From Marinobacter confluentis (GTDB lineage: Bacteria; Pseudomonadota; Gammaproteobacteria; Pseudomonadales; Oleiphilaceae): a stretch of 64,000 nucleotides of DNA. The translations under genes and the position numbers were made by a program. The notes under the pieces are model-generated. The model was not told the DNA's origin, did not search any database, and was given only the letters and a program-made list of their open reading frames with translations. Location: NCBI RefSeq assembly GCF_004785685.1, contig NZ_SRPF01000004.1, positions 62,001 through 126,000 on the forward strand, in the 5' to 3' direction. Shown in pieces: positions 48,636-57,782 of this stretch (its first letter is position 1; the number at the start of each line of letters is the position of its first letter).

Positions 48636-48803
48636 TTAGCCGATTTCGATCATTTCAAAGTCTTCCTTGCCAACGCCACAGTCCGGGCATTCCCAGTCTT
48701 CAGGCACGTCTTCCCAGGCGGTGCCCGGTGCAATGCCGTCATCCGGCCAGCCTTCGGCTTCGTCATAGATAAACCCGCATACTACGCACTGCCACTTCTT
48801 CAT
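48636..48803 (-). CDS. rubA: Rubredoxin
   Basis: A 55-residue iron protein. Four Cys ligate one Fe: [10 protein letters not shown] near the start and [11 protein letters not shown] near the end. The body ([20 protein letters not shown]) is the AlkG2/RubA2 type able to pass electrons to alkane hydroxylase. GGAG lies upstream of the ATG. Gene order rubA-rubB-tesB suggests one transcript. Confidence 0.96.
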   Translation of the reverse strand: MKKWQCVVCGFIYDEAEGWPDDGIAPGTAWEDVPEDWECPDCGVGKEDFEMIEIG

Positions 48804-48997
48804 AATCATCTCCGCGTTTTTTAAACTGTAGGCTGCTCATCATACCCATCGCCGCGAGCCAGACCAATCATCCAGGCACAGGCTGATAACTATCGTGACC
48901 AAGGTTGATGGCTATCAAGACTGACCGGGCGCCCTGCCCCTCCCTTCAGCGCTTCTCCTTAGGTATACTCTGCCGTTTGCAGGCAGGAACAATTGTA

Positions 48998-49555
48998 ATG
49001 ACCGACACCGTCGACGAACTGAACCAGGTAATGGCTGAAGCCGACTGCCTGGTTGACGAAAACCGCGTTCATTCCGCCATCCGCACCATGGCCGCCGACA
49101 TCACCGAACGGTTGCGGGAGACTAACCCACTTCTGCTTTGTGTAATGAACGGAGGTCTGATCCTCACGGGCCAACTATTGCCCATGCTCAAATTCCCGGT
49201 GCAGGCAGAATACCTCCACGCAACCCGTTACCGGCAGGAAACCACGGGCGGCATTCTGGAATGGAAACTTCGCCCGGAAGTGGACATGAACGGCCGGACG
49301 ATTATTATCGTCGACGACATTCTCGACGAAGGTACGACTCTTTGCGCTATTGCGGATTACTGCAAGGCCCATGGTGCCGCAGAAGTGCTCACAGCGGTGC
49401 TGGTGGACAAGCAGCACGACCGTAAGGCGAGGCCGGGGCTAAAAGCCGATTTCACTGGTCTGACCGTGGAAGACCGCTTCCTGTTCGGATTCGGTATGGA
49501 CTACAAGGGTTACTGGAGAAACGCACCGGGAATTTATGCCGTCAAAGGACTCTGA
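48998..49555 (+). CDS. Hypoxanthine-guanine phosphoribosyltransferase-like protein
   Basis: Type I phosphoribosyltransferase of 185 residues. The PRPP loop is IIIVDDILDEGTTL; the early LLLCVMNGGLILTGQLL contains the PPi loop; the C-terminal [22 protein letters not shown] matches purine salvage enzymes. Likely converts hypoxanthine or guanine with PRPP to the nucleotide. AGGCAGGAAC before ATG at 48998 fixes the start. Its last 20 bp overlap ubiC. Confidence 0.9.
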   Translation: MTDTVDELNQVMAEADCLVDENRVHSAIRTMAADITERLRETNPLLLCVMNGGLILTGQLLPMLKFPVQAEYLHATRYRQETTGGILEWKLRPEVDMNGRTIIIVDDILDEGTTLCAIADYCKAHGAAEVLTAVLVDKQHDRKARPGLKADFTGLTVEDRFLFGFGMDYKGYWRNAPGIYAVKGL

Positions 49556-50096
49556 CGCCATCACCAGGCTTCAAATACCCGACACCCACTGGTACCAGTC
49601 TTTTGCCGCCGCCGGTCTTAACGACCCGGTCATCCATGGCGAACTGGGGCACTGGCTGAAGCTGGAGGGCTCCCTGACCCGGGCCCTGCAACTGAGGTGT
49701 GAGCGCAGTTTTCGTGTAGAAGTGATGCGCGAAGGCTATGCCCGCCCCAGCCGGGAAGAATCAAGGACCCTGGGCCTGTCTCCCAGAAACCATGCCTGGA
49801 TTCGCGAAGTCTGCCTGCTCGGGGACGACCAGCCCTGGGTTCTGGCGCGAACCATCATCCCCATGGCAACGCTGACTGGCAAAGGGCGACGCCTGCGGCA
49901 TCTTGGCAGGCAGCCACTGGGCGCCTATCTTTTCAGCAATACCGAGTGGCACAGAGGCCTGTTCGAAACTGGCCTGTGCCAGCGGCAAACGCCCGAACAG
50001 CCTCGCGCTGCCCGTCGCTCCCGGTTCTACAGCGGTGACCGGACCCTGCTGGTCGGAGAATATTTTCTGCCCCACGGACACTTTTATGCTGAATAA
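49536..50096 (+). CDS. ubiC: Chorismate lyase (chorismate-pyruvate lyase)
   Basis: Splits chorismate to 4-hydroxybenzoate and pyruvate, the first committed step of ubiquinone synthesis. The 186-residue product shows [48 protein letters not shown] (with catalytic Arg and Glu region) and [11 protein letters not shown] near the end. It begins within the phosphoribosyltransferase gene and ends inside the start of ubiA, pointing to coupled translation. Confidence 0.93.
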   Translation: MPSKDSDAITRLQIPDTHWYQSFAAAGLNDPVIHGELGHWLKLEGSLTRALQLRCERSFRVEVMREGYARPSREESRTLGLSPRNHAWIREVCLLGDDQPWVLARTIIPMATLTGKGRRLRHLGRQPLGAYLFSNTEWHRGLFETGLCQRQTPEQPRAARRSRFYSGDRTLLVGEYFLPHGHFYAE

Positions 50097-50967
50097 CGGA
50101 CCTGATATCAAGGCACGCCTCAATGACTATGCCCTGCTTTTGAGGCTGAACCGCCCTATCGGCAGCCTGCTGCTGCTGTGGCCAACCTACTGGGCACTCT
50201 GGCTGGCCGCCGACGGCGTGCCACAGATTGGCAACCTGCTTGTGTTTACGCTGGGCGTGTTCCTGATGCGCGCTGCCGGCTGCGCCATCAATGATTTTGC
50301 CGACCGCAAGGTTGACCGGCACGTAAAACGCACCAAAGACCGCCCCCTGACCTCGGGCCGCATCCAGCCCTGGGAAGCGGTCGCCCTGTTTGCCGGCATC
50401 TGTCTGGTGGCATTTCTGATGGTGGTGTTGTTCACCAACACGCTGACGCTCTATCTGTCCTTCGGTGGCGTGGTGCTCGCGTTCATATACCCCTTCATGA
50501 AGCGCTACACGCACCTGCCGCAATTATTCCTGGGGGCCGCGTTTTCCTGGGCCATTCCCATGGCCTGGGCGGCCGAAGCCGGTGACATTTCCCGCCTGGC
50601 CTGGCTGCTGTTTACCGCCAACGTGTTGTGGACTGTCGCCTACGATACCTTTTACGCCATGGTAGACCGGGACGACGATCTGAAAATCGGCGTCAAATCG
50701 ACCGCCATACTGTTCGGAGACGGTGACCGGGCGGTAATCGCGGTGCTGCAGGCCATGGTGGTGCTGATTCTTCTGTTGGTTGGCCGGCAGGCGGAACTGG
50801 GCAGCGTTTACTATCTCGGCGTAATCGTCATGGCCTGCCTGTTTGTTTTCCAGCAGCACCTGGCCCGTTTCCGTGACCGGGAGGGCTGCTTCAAAGCCTT
50901 TCTGAACAACAACTGGGCGGGTTTTGCGGTGTTTCTGGGCCTACTGATCGACCGGGTCCTGGCGTGA
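50086..50967 (+). CDS. ubiA: 4-hydroxybenzoate octaprenyltransferase
   Basis: Membrane prenyltransferase that attaches the polyprenyl tail to 4-hydroxybenzoate made by the preceding UbiC. About 8-9 helices in 293 residues; the two Asp-rich motifs are [21 protein letters not shown] and [22 protein letters not shown]. The ATG at 50086 follows AATAT and overlaps ubiC by 11 bp; the match at [21 protein letters not shown] is the normal family start. Confidence 0.96.
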   Translation: MLNNGPDIKARLNDYALLLRLNRPIGSLLLLWPTYWALWLAADGVPQIGNLLVFTLGVFLMRAAGCAINDFADRKVDRHVKRTKDRPLTSGRIQPWEAVALFAGICLVAFLMVVLFTNTLTLYLSFGGVVLAFIYPFMKRYTHLPQLFLGAAFSWAIPMAWAAEAGDISRLAWLLFTANVLWTVAYDTFYAMVDRDDDLKIGVKSTAILFGDGDRAVIAVLQAMVVLILLLVGRQAELGSVYYLGVIVMACLFVFQQHLARFRDREGCFKAFLNNNWAGFAVFLGLLIDRVLA

Positions 50968-50990
50968 GCTTGCCAACGCCCGGGCGCAAC

Positions 50991-51010
50991 CTGTCATATA
51001 CTTGTAACAT
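50991..51010 (+). promoter_or_regulatory. Pho box upstream of phoB
   Basis: CTGTCATATACTTGTAACAT fits the two-repeat Pho box (CTGTCAT-N4-CTGTCAC type) with 11-bp phasing, followed by a possible -10 around TAATAG (51021-51026). PhoB autoactivation of phoBR under phosphate limitation is therefore expected. Confidence 0.75.
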
Positions 51011-51063
51011 GAGCCCGTTGTAATAGGACGCATCTTGATAGGGTCTGACACAGGTTAATGCTC

Positions 51064-51756
51064 ATGACTGGAAAAACTGTCCTCATCGTTGATGACGAGG
51101 CGTCCATCAGAGAAATGATTGCTGTTGCTCTGGAAATGGCCGATTACAACTACCTGGAAGCGGCGGATGCGCGGGAGGCCCACTCCCTGATCGTCGACAA
51201 ACAGCCCGACCTGATTCTGCTGGACTGGATGCTGCCCGGCACCAGTGGCGTCGAGCTCGCCCGTCGCCTTAAGAAAGAAGAGGCAACGTCGGAAATACCC
51301 ATTATCATGCTGACGGCGAAGGTCGAGGAAGACAACAAGATCCAGGGCCTGGAAGTGGGCGCGGACGACTACATCACCAAACCGTTTTCACCCCGGGAAC
51401 TGGTCGCCCGTCTGAAAGCGGTGCTGCGCCGCACCACGCCTCCCGGCGTTGAAACGCCGGTTGAAGTGGATGGACTGACCCTGGACCCCATAGGCCATCG
51501 CGTCACCACAACCCAGGGCGCCCTGAACATCGGCCCCACGGAATATCGCCTTTTACAGTTTTTCATGACGCACCAGGAAAGGGTCTACACCCGGTCGCAG
51601 CTGCTGGATCAGGTATGGGGTGGCAACGTTTATGTTGAGGAGCGCACCGTGGATGTCCACATCCGGCGATTGCGTAAAGCCCTTGGTGAGCAATATGATC
51701 ACCTGATCCAGACCGTGCGTGGCACCGGCTACCGTTTTTCGACCCGCGCCGCCTGA
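51064..51756 (+). CDS. phoB: Phosphate regulon response regulator PhoB
   Basis: A 230-residue OmpR/PhoB-type regulator: receiver with the acidic pair DDE at the start, phospho-Asp in LILLDWMLPG, Thr and Lys in MLTAKVEED and ITKPFSPRE; a winged helix with GPTEYRLLQFFM, VDVHIRRLRKAL and TVRGTGYRF. ATG at 51064 (MTGKTVLIVD) is chosen over one two codons earlier, from spacing to the AGG at 51052 and from family starts. A Pho box lies upstream. Confidence 0.96.
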   Translation: MTGKTVLIVDDEASIREMIAVALEMADYNYLEAADAREAHSLIVDKQPDLILLDWMLPGTSGVELARRLKKEEATSEIPIIMLTAKVEEDNKIQGLEVGADDYITKPFSPRELVARLKAVLRRTTPPGVETPVEVDGLTLDPIGHRVTTTQGALNIGPTEYRLLQFFMTHQERVYTRSQLLDQVWGGNVYVEERTVDVHIRRLRKALGEQYDHLIQTVRGTGYRFSTRAA

Positions 51757-51845
51757 CCCACCCGCGCACGGCAGGCCTGTAGACGGCAAAACGGTTAACG
51801 AGTCTACGCAGTAAAAACTGCCAGAAACGGTTGGGAAAGCAATCA

Positions 51846-53165
51846 ATGCAGCATAACTGGTCAAAGTACCTGCGGTGGATCATTGTTTTTATTCTGGGCG
51901 CAACCCTGGCCGGTCTGTTTTTTGGCCAGCCCCTTTATGGTCTGACCCTCGGGCTACTGATTTATATGGTCTGGACCCTGGTTCAGGCCAAGCGTCTGTA
52001 CTTCTGGCTGCACAACCCCAGCGCCAGTGATGAGGCGCCCCAGAGCATTGGCCTCTGGGGCGATCTGTTCGATGGCCTGCACCGCCTGCACCAGAACCAT
52101 CTCAAGGAAAGAGACCGACTTATGGCCCGGATAAACCGGGTGCAGGAATCTACCAACGCCATGCACGACGGCGTGGTCATGACCGATTCCAATGGCGCCA
52201 TGGAGTGGTGGAACGGCTCGGCCGAGCATTTGCTGGGATTTCGCCAGAGCTCGGATCAGGGGCAGTACATCCAGAACCTGATCCGCAATCCGGCGTTCAA
52301 GGCCTACTTTGATGCCCGTGACTACCGCGAACCCCTGGAACTGAATTCCCCGGCCAAGCCCCATATCCGCCTGCAGATGCAATTCAGTCTGTTTGGCGAT
52401 AACGACCGGTTGATTGTCGCCAAGGATGTTACCCGGCTGTATCACCTGGAACAGATGCGGCGGGATTTCGTGGGCAACGTATCACATGAGATGCGCACAC
52501 CGCTGACCGTCATCAGTGGCTATCTCGAAACCCTGGTCGATCACGCCCAGGAACTGCCACCGAAATGGCGTCGGGCCATCAACACCATGGCCCAGCAGTC
52601 ATCCCGCATGGAAGCGCTGATTACCGACCTGATTCTGTTGTCCAAGATCGAAACCGGCGAGCAGACCCTCAATGATTCGGTGACCGACGTTAACAGCATG
52701 ATCCGCCAGATCTGTCACGATGCTGAGGTGCTCAGCGGCGACAAGAAACATGACTTCCGGGTCAGCGTCAGCGAGCGTCATTGGCTCAAAGGTGACGAAA
52801 GCCAGTTGCGAAGTGCCTTTTCAAACCTGATCTTCAATGCCGTCAAGTACACCCCGGCGGGCGGGACCATCACTGTCGACTGGAAAACCGATCGCGATGG
52901 GGCCCATCTGTCCGTCCGGGACACCGGTATCGGCATTGACCCCGTACACATACCGCGCCTCACCGAACGTTTCTACAGGGCCGACCCGAGCCGCCACCAG
53001 AAAACCGGTGGTACCGGCCTCGGTCTGGCCATTGTCAAACACGTACTGATCAACCACGACGGAAAGCTGGACATTCGCAGTCATATTGGCCAGGGCAGCG
53101 AGTTTATCTGTCATTTCCCCCGGGAACGGCTGACCGAAAAACAGCCTGCCCTCACAGCGCGATAA
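51846..53165 (+). CDS. phoR: Phosphate regulon sensor kinase PhoR
   Basis: Membrane histidine kinase of 439 residues, partner of PhoB. Two short N-terminal helices with hardly any periplasmic loop (about 12-48), a PAS domain (about 95-200), phospho-His in VSHEMRTPLTVISGYLETL, N-box NLIFNAVKYTP, G1 DTGIGIDP and G2 GTGLGLAIVKHVL. In family knowledge it senses phosphate through the Pst transporter and PhoU, neither of which is in the window. GGGAAAG 6 bases before ATG at 51846 decides the start over an upstream TTG. Confidence 0.95.
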   Translation: MQHNWSKYLRWIIVFILGATLAGLFFGQPLYGLTLGLLIYMVWTLVQAKRLYFWLHNPSASDEAPQSIGLWGDLFDGLHRLHQNHLKERDRLMARINRVQESTNAMHDGVVMTDSNGAMEWWNGSAEHLLGFRQSSDQGQYIQNLIRNPAFKAYFDARDYREPLELNSPAKPHIRLQMQFSLFGDNDRLIVAKDVTRLYHLEQMRRDFVGNVSHEMRTPLTVISGYLETLVDHAQELPPKWRRAINTMAQQSSRMEALITDLILLSKIETGEQTLNDSVTDVNSMIRQICHDAEVLSGDKKHDFRVSVSERHWLKGDESQLRSAFSNLIFNAVKYTPAGGTITVDWKTDRDGAHLSVRDTGIGIDPVHIPRLTERFYRADPSRHQKTGGTGLGLAIVKHVLINHDGKLDIRSHIGQGSEFICHFPRERLTEKQPALTAR

Positions 53166-53172
53166 CGGCGAT

Positions 53173-54069
53173 TTAACGGCCTGCGCGGAAGCGGGCGATA
53201 AAGCGGGACAGGTCCTCGAGCTTGGTCGGGTCCTCATCCACAAAGCGGATGGTCACGCTGACAAAATCGGTGTCCTGACGCTTGTCCACGGCCTGAAGCT
53301 GATGAACGTAACCGTTCAGCCTGGCCATCTGCCCGTCCCCGACGTCGATGTCCACCACCGCCTGATCCAGAATACCGGGGAAGGACTGGTCGCGTTTGGC
53401 AATCACCCGCACTTCAGTCAGGTTAATGTCCCTGACCACTGATTTGAGTGTGCTCTCCGCAAACCGCACCGATGCCACGCTCGGCGAGGGTTTGCGGGCG
53501 GTGGCCTTGTCAGCCGCAGCGCTGGCCGCCTGCGTCAGCAGAGACGAACCGGAATCCGGTGCAGGGGACGCCAACGGCAACTCCTCCTCAGGGGGGCTTT
53601 CCCGTTTCCGGGTCAGCAAATCAGCGGACTCACGCAGGGCATCCACAGGGCTTTCCATTGACTTGCCGCCACGTGCCATGGCATCCCGCAACTGGCTGCC
53701 CATCACCTTGATGATCTTGTTGCTCAGGCCCTCCGGGCTGAAGGGTTTACCCAGGTACTCGGATACGCCACCTTTAACCGCCTCAACCACATGATCCTTG
53801 TCGCCACGGCTGGTAATCATGATAAACGGCACGCTGGCATACTGCGGCTGGGCCCTCATCCACTGCAGTAGTTCGATGCCGGACATCTCAGGCATTTCCC
53901 AGTCGCAGAGAATCAGATCGAAACGGTTTCTGGACATCAGCGACTGGGCACGGCGCCCGTTCTGAGCATCCGTCGTCTCAAAAACCGGGAAACGCTGCCG
54001 GATCGTTCGCTTGACCAGATCCCGGACAAAGCTGGCGTCATCAACAACCAGCGCCTTGAGCATTGCCAT
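53173..54069 (-). CDS. Response regulator with PilZ-like C-terminal domain, orphan
   Basis: A 298-residue protein. Receiver domain (about 1-120) has KALVVDDASFVRDLVKR, phospho-Asp in LILCDWEMPEMSG, MITSRGDKD and GKPFSPEGL. After a low-complexity Ser/Pro-rich linker, the last 100 residues (NLTEVRVIAKRDQSFPGIL ... FVSVTIRFVDEDPTKLEDLSRFIARF) look PilZ-like, the c-di-GMP binding fold, though the RxxxR and DxSxxG motifs are not obvious. No kinase is adjacent except the convergent phoR, whose 3' end is 7 bp away. AAAGG upstream fixes ATG at 54069. Confidence 0.85.
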   Translation of the reverse strand: MAMLKALVVDDASFVRDLVKRTIRQRFPVFETTDAQNGRRAQSLMSRNRFDLILCDWEMPEMSGIELLQWMRAQPQYASVPFIMITSRGDKDHVVEAVKGGVSEYLGKPFSPEGLSNKIIKVMGSQLRDAMARGGKSMESPVDALRESADLLTRKRESPPEEELPLASPAPDSGSSLLTQAASAAADKATARKPSPSVASVRFAESTLKSVVRDINLTEVRVIAKRDQSFPGILDQAVVDIDVGDGQMARLNGYVHQLQAVDKRQDTDFVSVTIRFVDEDPTKLEDLSRFIARFRAGR

Positions 54070-54248
54070 AGTGATGCCTTTCTGAAGTTCATCGGTCGGT
54101 GTGCTCAGACAACTATAGAACAAACCTCAATTATCGGCCTTTCTGGCGTTAAGGAACTGTCACATAAAACGCTGATTTCCGGTGTTTCACTGGCACCAAA
54201 ACAGGCTACCATGGGGCTGGTGAAAAACACTCCATACCGAGGTTTCGC

Positions 54249-55484
54249 GTGCTCTCTCAAGCGCTCCAGATAGGTTCAGCAAAATCCAAACGCACCCCAC
54301 TGATGGCCGCGGGCCTGATGCTTGTTGGTGCTCTGTCCTTCCCGGCCCAGGCCCAGACACCTGAAGAGTTTGCTCAGTGCGTTGCGCAACTGGGTAAGAC
54401 CGCCATTGAGGCAGGCGTATCGGAACAGACCGCAAACCAGGTGGTCGCCGGCGTCGAGAAAATTGAGCGGGTCATCGAGCTGGACCGGCGGCAGCCGGAA
54501 TTCACCACCACCTTCGAGGACTACCTCAACCGCCGGGTGAACCAGGACCGCATCGAGAAAGGTCGCGAGCTGCTGCAGACCCACCGGGACCTGCTGGACC
54601 GGGTTACCCGTGAAACCGGCGTTCCCGCGCCCTACCTGGTGGCGTTCTGGGGTCTGGAAACCAATTTTGGTTCCTACTTCGGCAAGATGTCCGTGCCCGA
54701 CTCCCTGGCCACCCTTGCCTGTGACCAGCGGCGCAGCCGGTTCTTTACCGAGCAGTGGGTAGCCGCGCTGCAGATCATCGATGAAGGCGCCATACCAGTG
54801 GAACAGATGGAAGGTTCCTGGGCCGGTGCCATGGGCCATGTCCAGTTCATGCCAACGGTCTTCCTGAAGCATGCGGTTGACGCCGACGGCGACGGCCGCC
54901 GCGACCTCTGGAACAGCCTGCCTGATGCCATGATGTCTGCCGGCCATTTCCTCGAGTCCATGGGCTGGGACGGCGACTATCGCTGGGGCCGGGAGGTTCT
55001 GCTACCCGATAATTTCGACTATGAACTGTCTGACGGCCGCAAACTGCCACTGACCAAATGGCGGGAACTGGGCATCACCGATGCGTTTGGAAAGCCGCTG
55101 GCCCAGGAAAACATCAGGGCGTCACTGATTATCCCGACCGGGCATCGCGGCCCTGCTTTTCTGGTGTACCAGAATTTTGGTGTAATCATGGGCTGGAACC
55201 GCTCGGAGTTCTACGCCATCGCCGTTGGCCACCTGGCGGATCGTGTGGCTGGTGCCGGTGGGCTACAGGTGCCGCCACCGTCAGATTTGCCGGCCCTGTC
55301 GCGGCAACAGATTCTTGATCTGCAACAGGCGCTGGAAGACCAGGGTTTTGACCCCGGCCCGGTCGACGGAATACTGGGTTCTGGCACCCGTTCGGCAATT
55401 CGGGAGTTCCAGAAAGCCAATGACCTGGTTGCGGATGGTTACCCGGGCACCGAGGTTCTCAAGGCGGCAGGTATCGAAACCTGA
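54249..55484 (+). CDS. Membrane-bound lytic murein transglycosylase, MltB family, with peptidoglycan-binding domain
   Basis: Cleaves the glycan strands of peptidoglycan to 1,6-anhydro products. The 411-residue protein has a signal peptide (ends SFPAQAQ), an SLT_2 catalytic domain with the acid Glu in FWGLETNFGSYFG, SWAGAMGHVQFMPTVF and YRWGREVLLPDNF, and a C-terminal PG_binding_1 domain (ALEDQGFDPGPVDGILGSGT). No lipobox Cys is seen at the signal cleavage, so it is likely periplasmic and soluble. GTG at 54249 gives a full signal peptide; ATG at 54303 is less likely. Confidence 0.93.
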   Translation: MLSQALQIGSAKSKRTPLMAAGLMLVGALSFPAQAQTPEEFAQCVAQLGKTAIEAGVSEQTANQVVAGVEKIERVIELDRRQPEFTTTFEDYLNRRVNQDRIEKGRELLQTHRDLLDRVTRETGVPAPYLVAFWGLETNFGSYFGKMSVPDSLATLACDQRRSRFFTEQWVAALQIIDEGAIPVEQMEGSWAGAMGHVQFMPTVFLKHAVDADGDGRRDLWNSLPDAMMSAGHFLESMGWDGDYRWGREVLLPDNFDYELSDGRKLPLTKWRELGITDAFGKPLAQENIRASLIIPTGHRGPAFLVYQNFGVIMGWNRSEFYAIAVGHLADRVAGAGGLQVPPPSDLPALSRQQILDLQQALEDQGFDPGPVDGILGSGTRSAIREFQKANDLVADGYPGTEVLKAAGIET

Positions 55485-55545
55485 TCCAAACCCGGGCCTG
55501 CCCCCTATACCTGACCATTCCAGATGATTGAGGTCTCGCGGTTTT

Positions 55546-56577
55546 ATGGATTCCATTACTCAGGCGGCGCTCGGGGCGTCGCTGGCAGGTGCCGTTGGCG
55601 GTAAAACCCTGGGCCGCTCGTCATTACTGATCGGTGCCGCCTTGGGCACACTGCCCGACCTGGACGTGGTCATCGACTACGGCACCGCCATTGCCAATTT
55701 TTCCCAACACCGGGGCTTCAGTCATTCCCTGCTGGTGCTGTTTCCACTGGCCATTCTTCTGGCCTGGCTGCTGAACCGCTGGCGTCCGGCTCTGGGTTAT
55801 CAACGCTGGCTATTCCTGACCGGTCTGATCCTGATCACCCATCCACTGCTGGACGCTTTTACCACCTACGGGACCCAGATCTTCTGGCCCTTTGGCGAGC
55901 CGGTCGCTATCAGCAGTATTTTTATTATCGACCCGCTCTACACGCTTCCTCTGCTGGTGGGGATTCTGCTATTTGTGGTTCGCAACCATGCGACCCGGGC
56001 GGTAACAGTCGGCCTGGCTTTATCTACCCTATACCTGGGCTGGACCCTGGCGGCCCAGCAGATCATTTCCAGTCGCGTTGATCCGGCACTGGCCGAGGTT
56101 GGCCTGGAAGACGCTCCCCGGCTGGTCCAGCCAATGCCTTTCACCACAATGCTCTGGCGTATCACGGCCCAGAATGACGACCAGCGGGTGGAAATCATTA
56201 CCGGCTTTCTGGATGACGATGCGCCCTTGCTGCCCGAGTTCTTCCCTCGCCGCCCCGACCTTGCAGCGGTTGGGCAGTCGACCCCTGAAGGCCAGCGCCT
56301 GGAATGGTTTACCGATGGTTTTACGGCCTACGGTCTGGACGGAAGAACGCTGACCGCTACCGACATCAGGCTGGGAATTCCTGGCGCCCACCCGTTCGTA
56401 TTTACCCTGGGCAAATACGAAAATGGCACCCTGACAGCGGAACCCAGTGGCCGTCTGGACCGGCCGGAAATTCAGGGTGAGGCACTTGGTCTGCTATGGC
56501 AGCGCATCACGGGCCAGACCACCCGGCTCTGCCTGGCCAGCCTGAGCATTCCTGAACCCGGTGCAAGCTGCTCCTGA
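55546..56577 (+). CDS. YdjM/DUF457-type membrane-bound metal-dependent hydrolase
   Basis: A 343-residue protein of the LexA-regulated membrane hydrolase family. The N-terminal half has about five helices with conserved acidic/His sites: TLPDLDVVIDYG, HRGFSHSLLVL and THPLLDAFTTYGTQ. The C-terminal half (after residue 185) is a soluble extension rich in beta strands. Substrate unknown; family members are thought to act on phospholipid-like molecules. I saw no SOS box upstream. It is separated from the transglycosylase by 61 bp and from rsuA by 2 bp. Confidence 0.87.
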   Translation: MDSITQAALGASLAGAVGGKTLGRSSLLIGAALGTLPDLDVVIDYGTAIANFSQHRGFSHSLLVLFPLAILLAWLLNRWRPALGYQRWLFLTGLILITHPLLDAFTTYGTQIFWPFGEPVAISSIFIIDPLYTLPLLVGILLFVVRNHATRAVTVGLALSTLYLGWTLAAQQIISSRVDPALAEVGLEDAPRLVQPMPFTTMLWRITAQNDDQRVEIITGFLDDDAPLLPEFFPRRPDLAAVGQSTPEGQRLEWFTDGFTAYGLDGRTLTATDIRLGIPGAHPFVFTLGKYENGTLTAEPSGRLDRPEIQGEALGLLWQRITGQTTRLCLASLSIPEPGASCS

Positions 56578-56579
56578 TC

Positions 56580-57272
56580 ATGCGACTGGATTATTTCATT
56601 GCCAACGCCACCAAACTGTCACGCAAGGATGCCAAACGCGCCATTGGCAAAGGCCAGGTTGAACTCAATGACCAGCCATGCCGCAAGGCCTCGGTGCAGG
56701 TAGAGGTCAAAGACCGGATAACGCTGGACGGCGTTGTGCTATCGCTGCCGGGGGAGCGCTATCTGATGCTGTTCAAGCCTGCCGGTGTCATAAGCGCGAC
56801 CACCGACAGCCAACAGCCCACCGCCATTGACCTTCTTCCCGTCGAAAGCCGACGGGGCCTTCACATTGCCGGCCGCCTGGACCGGGACACCACCGGTCTC
56901 TTGCTGCTGACCACTGACGGCCAATGGTCGCATCGGGTTACCTCACCCCGCGCTGACTGCCACAAGGTCTATCGCGTTGGCCTTGGCGAACCCATAACCG
57001 AAACCGCCATTGAAATGCTGGAGGCCGGCGTTCAGCTCAGGGACGAGTCTTCAACCACGCGCCCCGCTGGCGTGAGGGTGGTTGCGGACCAGTTGATAGA
57101 ACTGACCATCGGTGAAGGCAGGTACCATCAGGTGAAACGGATGCTGGCGGCCGTCGGCAATCATGTTGTGAGCCTGCACCGGATTCAGATCGGGGAGATT
57201 AAGCTGGACACTTCGTTGGCGCCGGGGGAATTCCGGGAACTGACGCCCGAGGAAAGAAACAGCGTCAGCTGA
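56580..57272 (+). CDS. rsuA: 16S rRNA pseudouridine synthase RsuA
   Basis: A 230-residue enzyme that isomerises uridine 516 of 16S rRNA (E. coli numbering). The S4 RNA-binding domain opens the protein (MRLDYFIANATKLSRKDAKR, then IGKGQVELND), followed by the pseudouridine synthase fold with catalytic Asp in GRLDRDTTGLLLLTTDG and the EGRYHQVKRMLAAVGNHV motif. RluE-type specificity cannot be excluded from sequence alone. Confidence 0.93.
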   Translation: MRLDYFIANATKLSRKDAKRAIGKGQVELNDQPCRKASVQVEVKDRITLDGVVLSLPGERYLMLFKPAGVISATTDSQQPTAIDLLPVESRRGLHIAGRLDRDTTGLLLLTTDGQWSHRVTSPRADCHKVYRVGLGEPITETAIEMLEAGVQLRDESSTTRPAGVRVVADQLIELTIGEGRYHQVKRMLAAVGNHVVSLHRIQIGEIKLDTSLAPGEFRELTPEERNSVS

Positions 57273-57281
57273 TTGCCCCTT

Positions 57282-57761
57282 TCAGGCTCGCTCGAAACGC
57301 TTCGCCTTGAGATTCTTGCGCACGGCACCGGCTTCGAACACCTCACCGTTCATGGCAATGTAGACTCCTTCCGGCAGCAGGCTGACCGCCGCCCAGGCAA
57401 ACCCCAGATTGAACACTGCATCGCTGCGGCGCATTCGCGCCGGCTGCATGGCGCCGAACAATACAATGGTCTTGCCGGCAATGCTTTTAAGAGCCTGGGC
57501 GGTCTCCGCCATAGTGTCGGTGCCATGGGTAATCAGAACGCGGTTAGCGCTGGTCTGGCTGACGGCTGCCGCGATCATCTCCCGGTCTTCATCGGTCATT
57601 TCCAGGCTGTCTTTGCGCAACAATTCCCGAAGGCTGTAGCCGTCATGAATATTGGCTTCGGCCAGCAATTCCGGCAGCAGGGAGTCACCGATTTCAAAAT
57701 CACTGTTGGCATCGAAATAGATCTTATCAATGGTGCCGCCAGTGGTCAGAACGTGAATCAT
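57282..57761 (-). CDS. Single-domain asparaginase homologue
   Basis: A 159-residue protein equal to only the N-terminal domain of L-asparaginase. Both catalytic threonine motifs are present: TTGGTIDKI near residue 6 and ITHGTDTMAETAQAL near 78, plus VLFGAMQPARMRRSDAVFN. The C-terminal domain, which completes the active site in the tetramer of classical enzymes, is missing and there is no frameshifted remainder downstream. Similar short forms are annotated in Pseudomonas, so it is likely a stable subfamily, not a fragment. Activity is uncertain. Confidence 0.85.
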   Translation of the reverse strand: MIHVLTTGGTIDKIYFDANSDFEIGDSLLPELLAEANIHDGYSLRELLRKDSLEMTDEDREMIAAAVSQTSANRVLITHGTDTMAETAQALKSIAGKTIVLFGAMQPARMRRSDAVFNLGFAWAAVSLLPEGVYIAMNGEVFEAGAVRKNLKAKRFERA

Positions 57762-57782
57762 GGGTTGCCTCCGATTGGCCGC

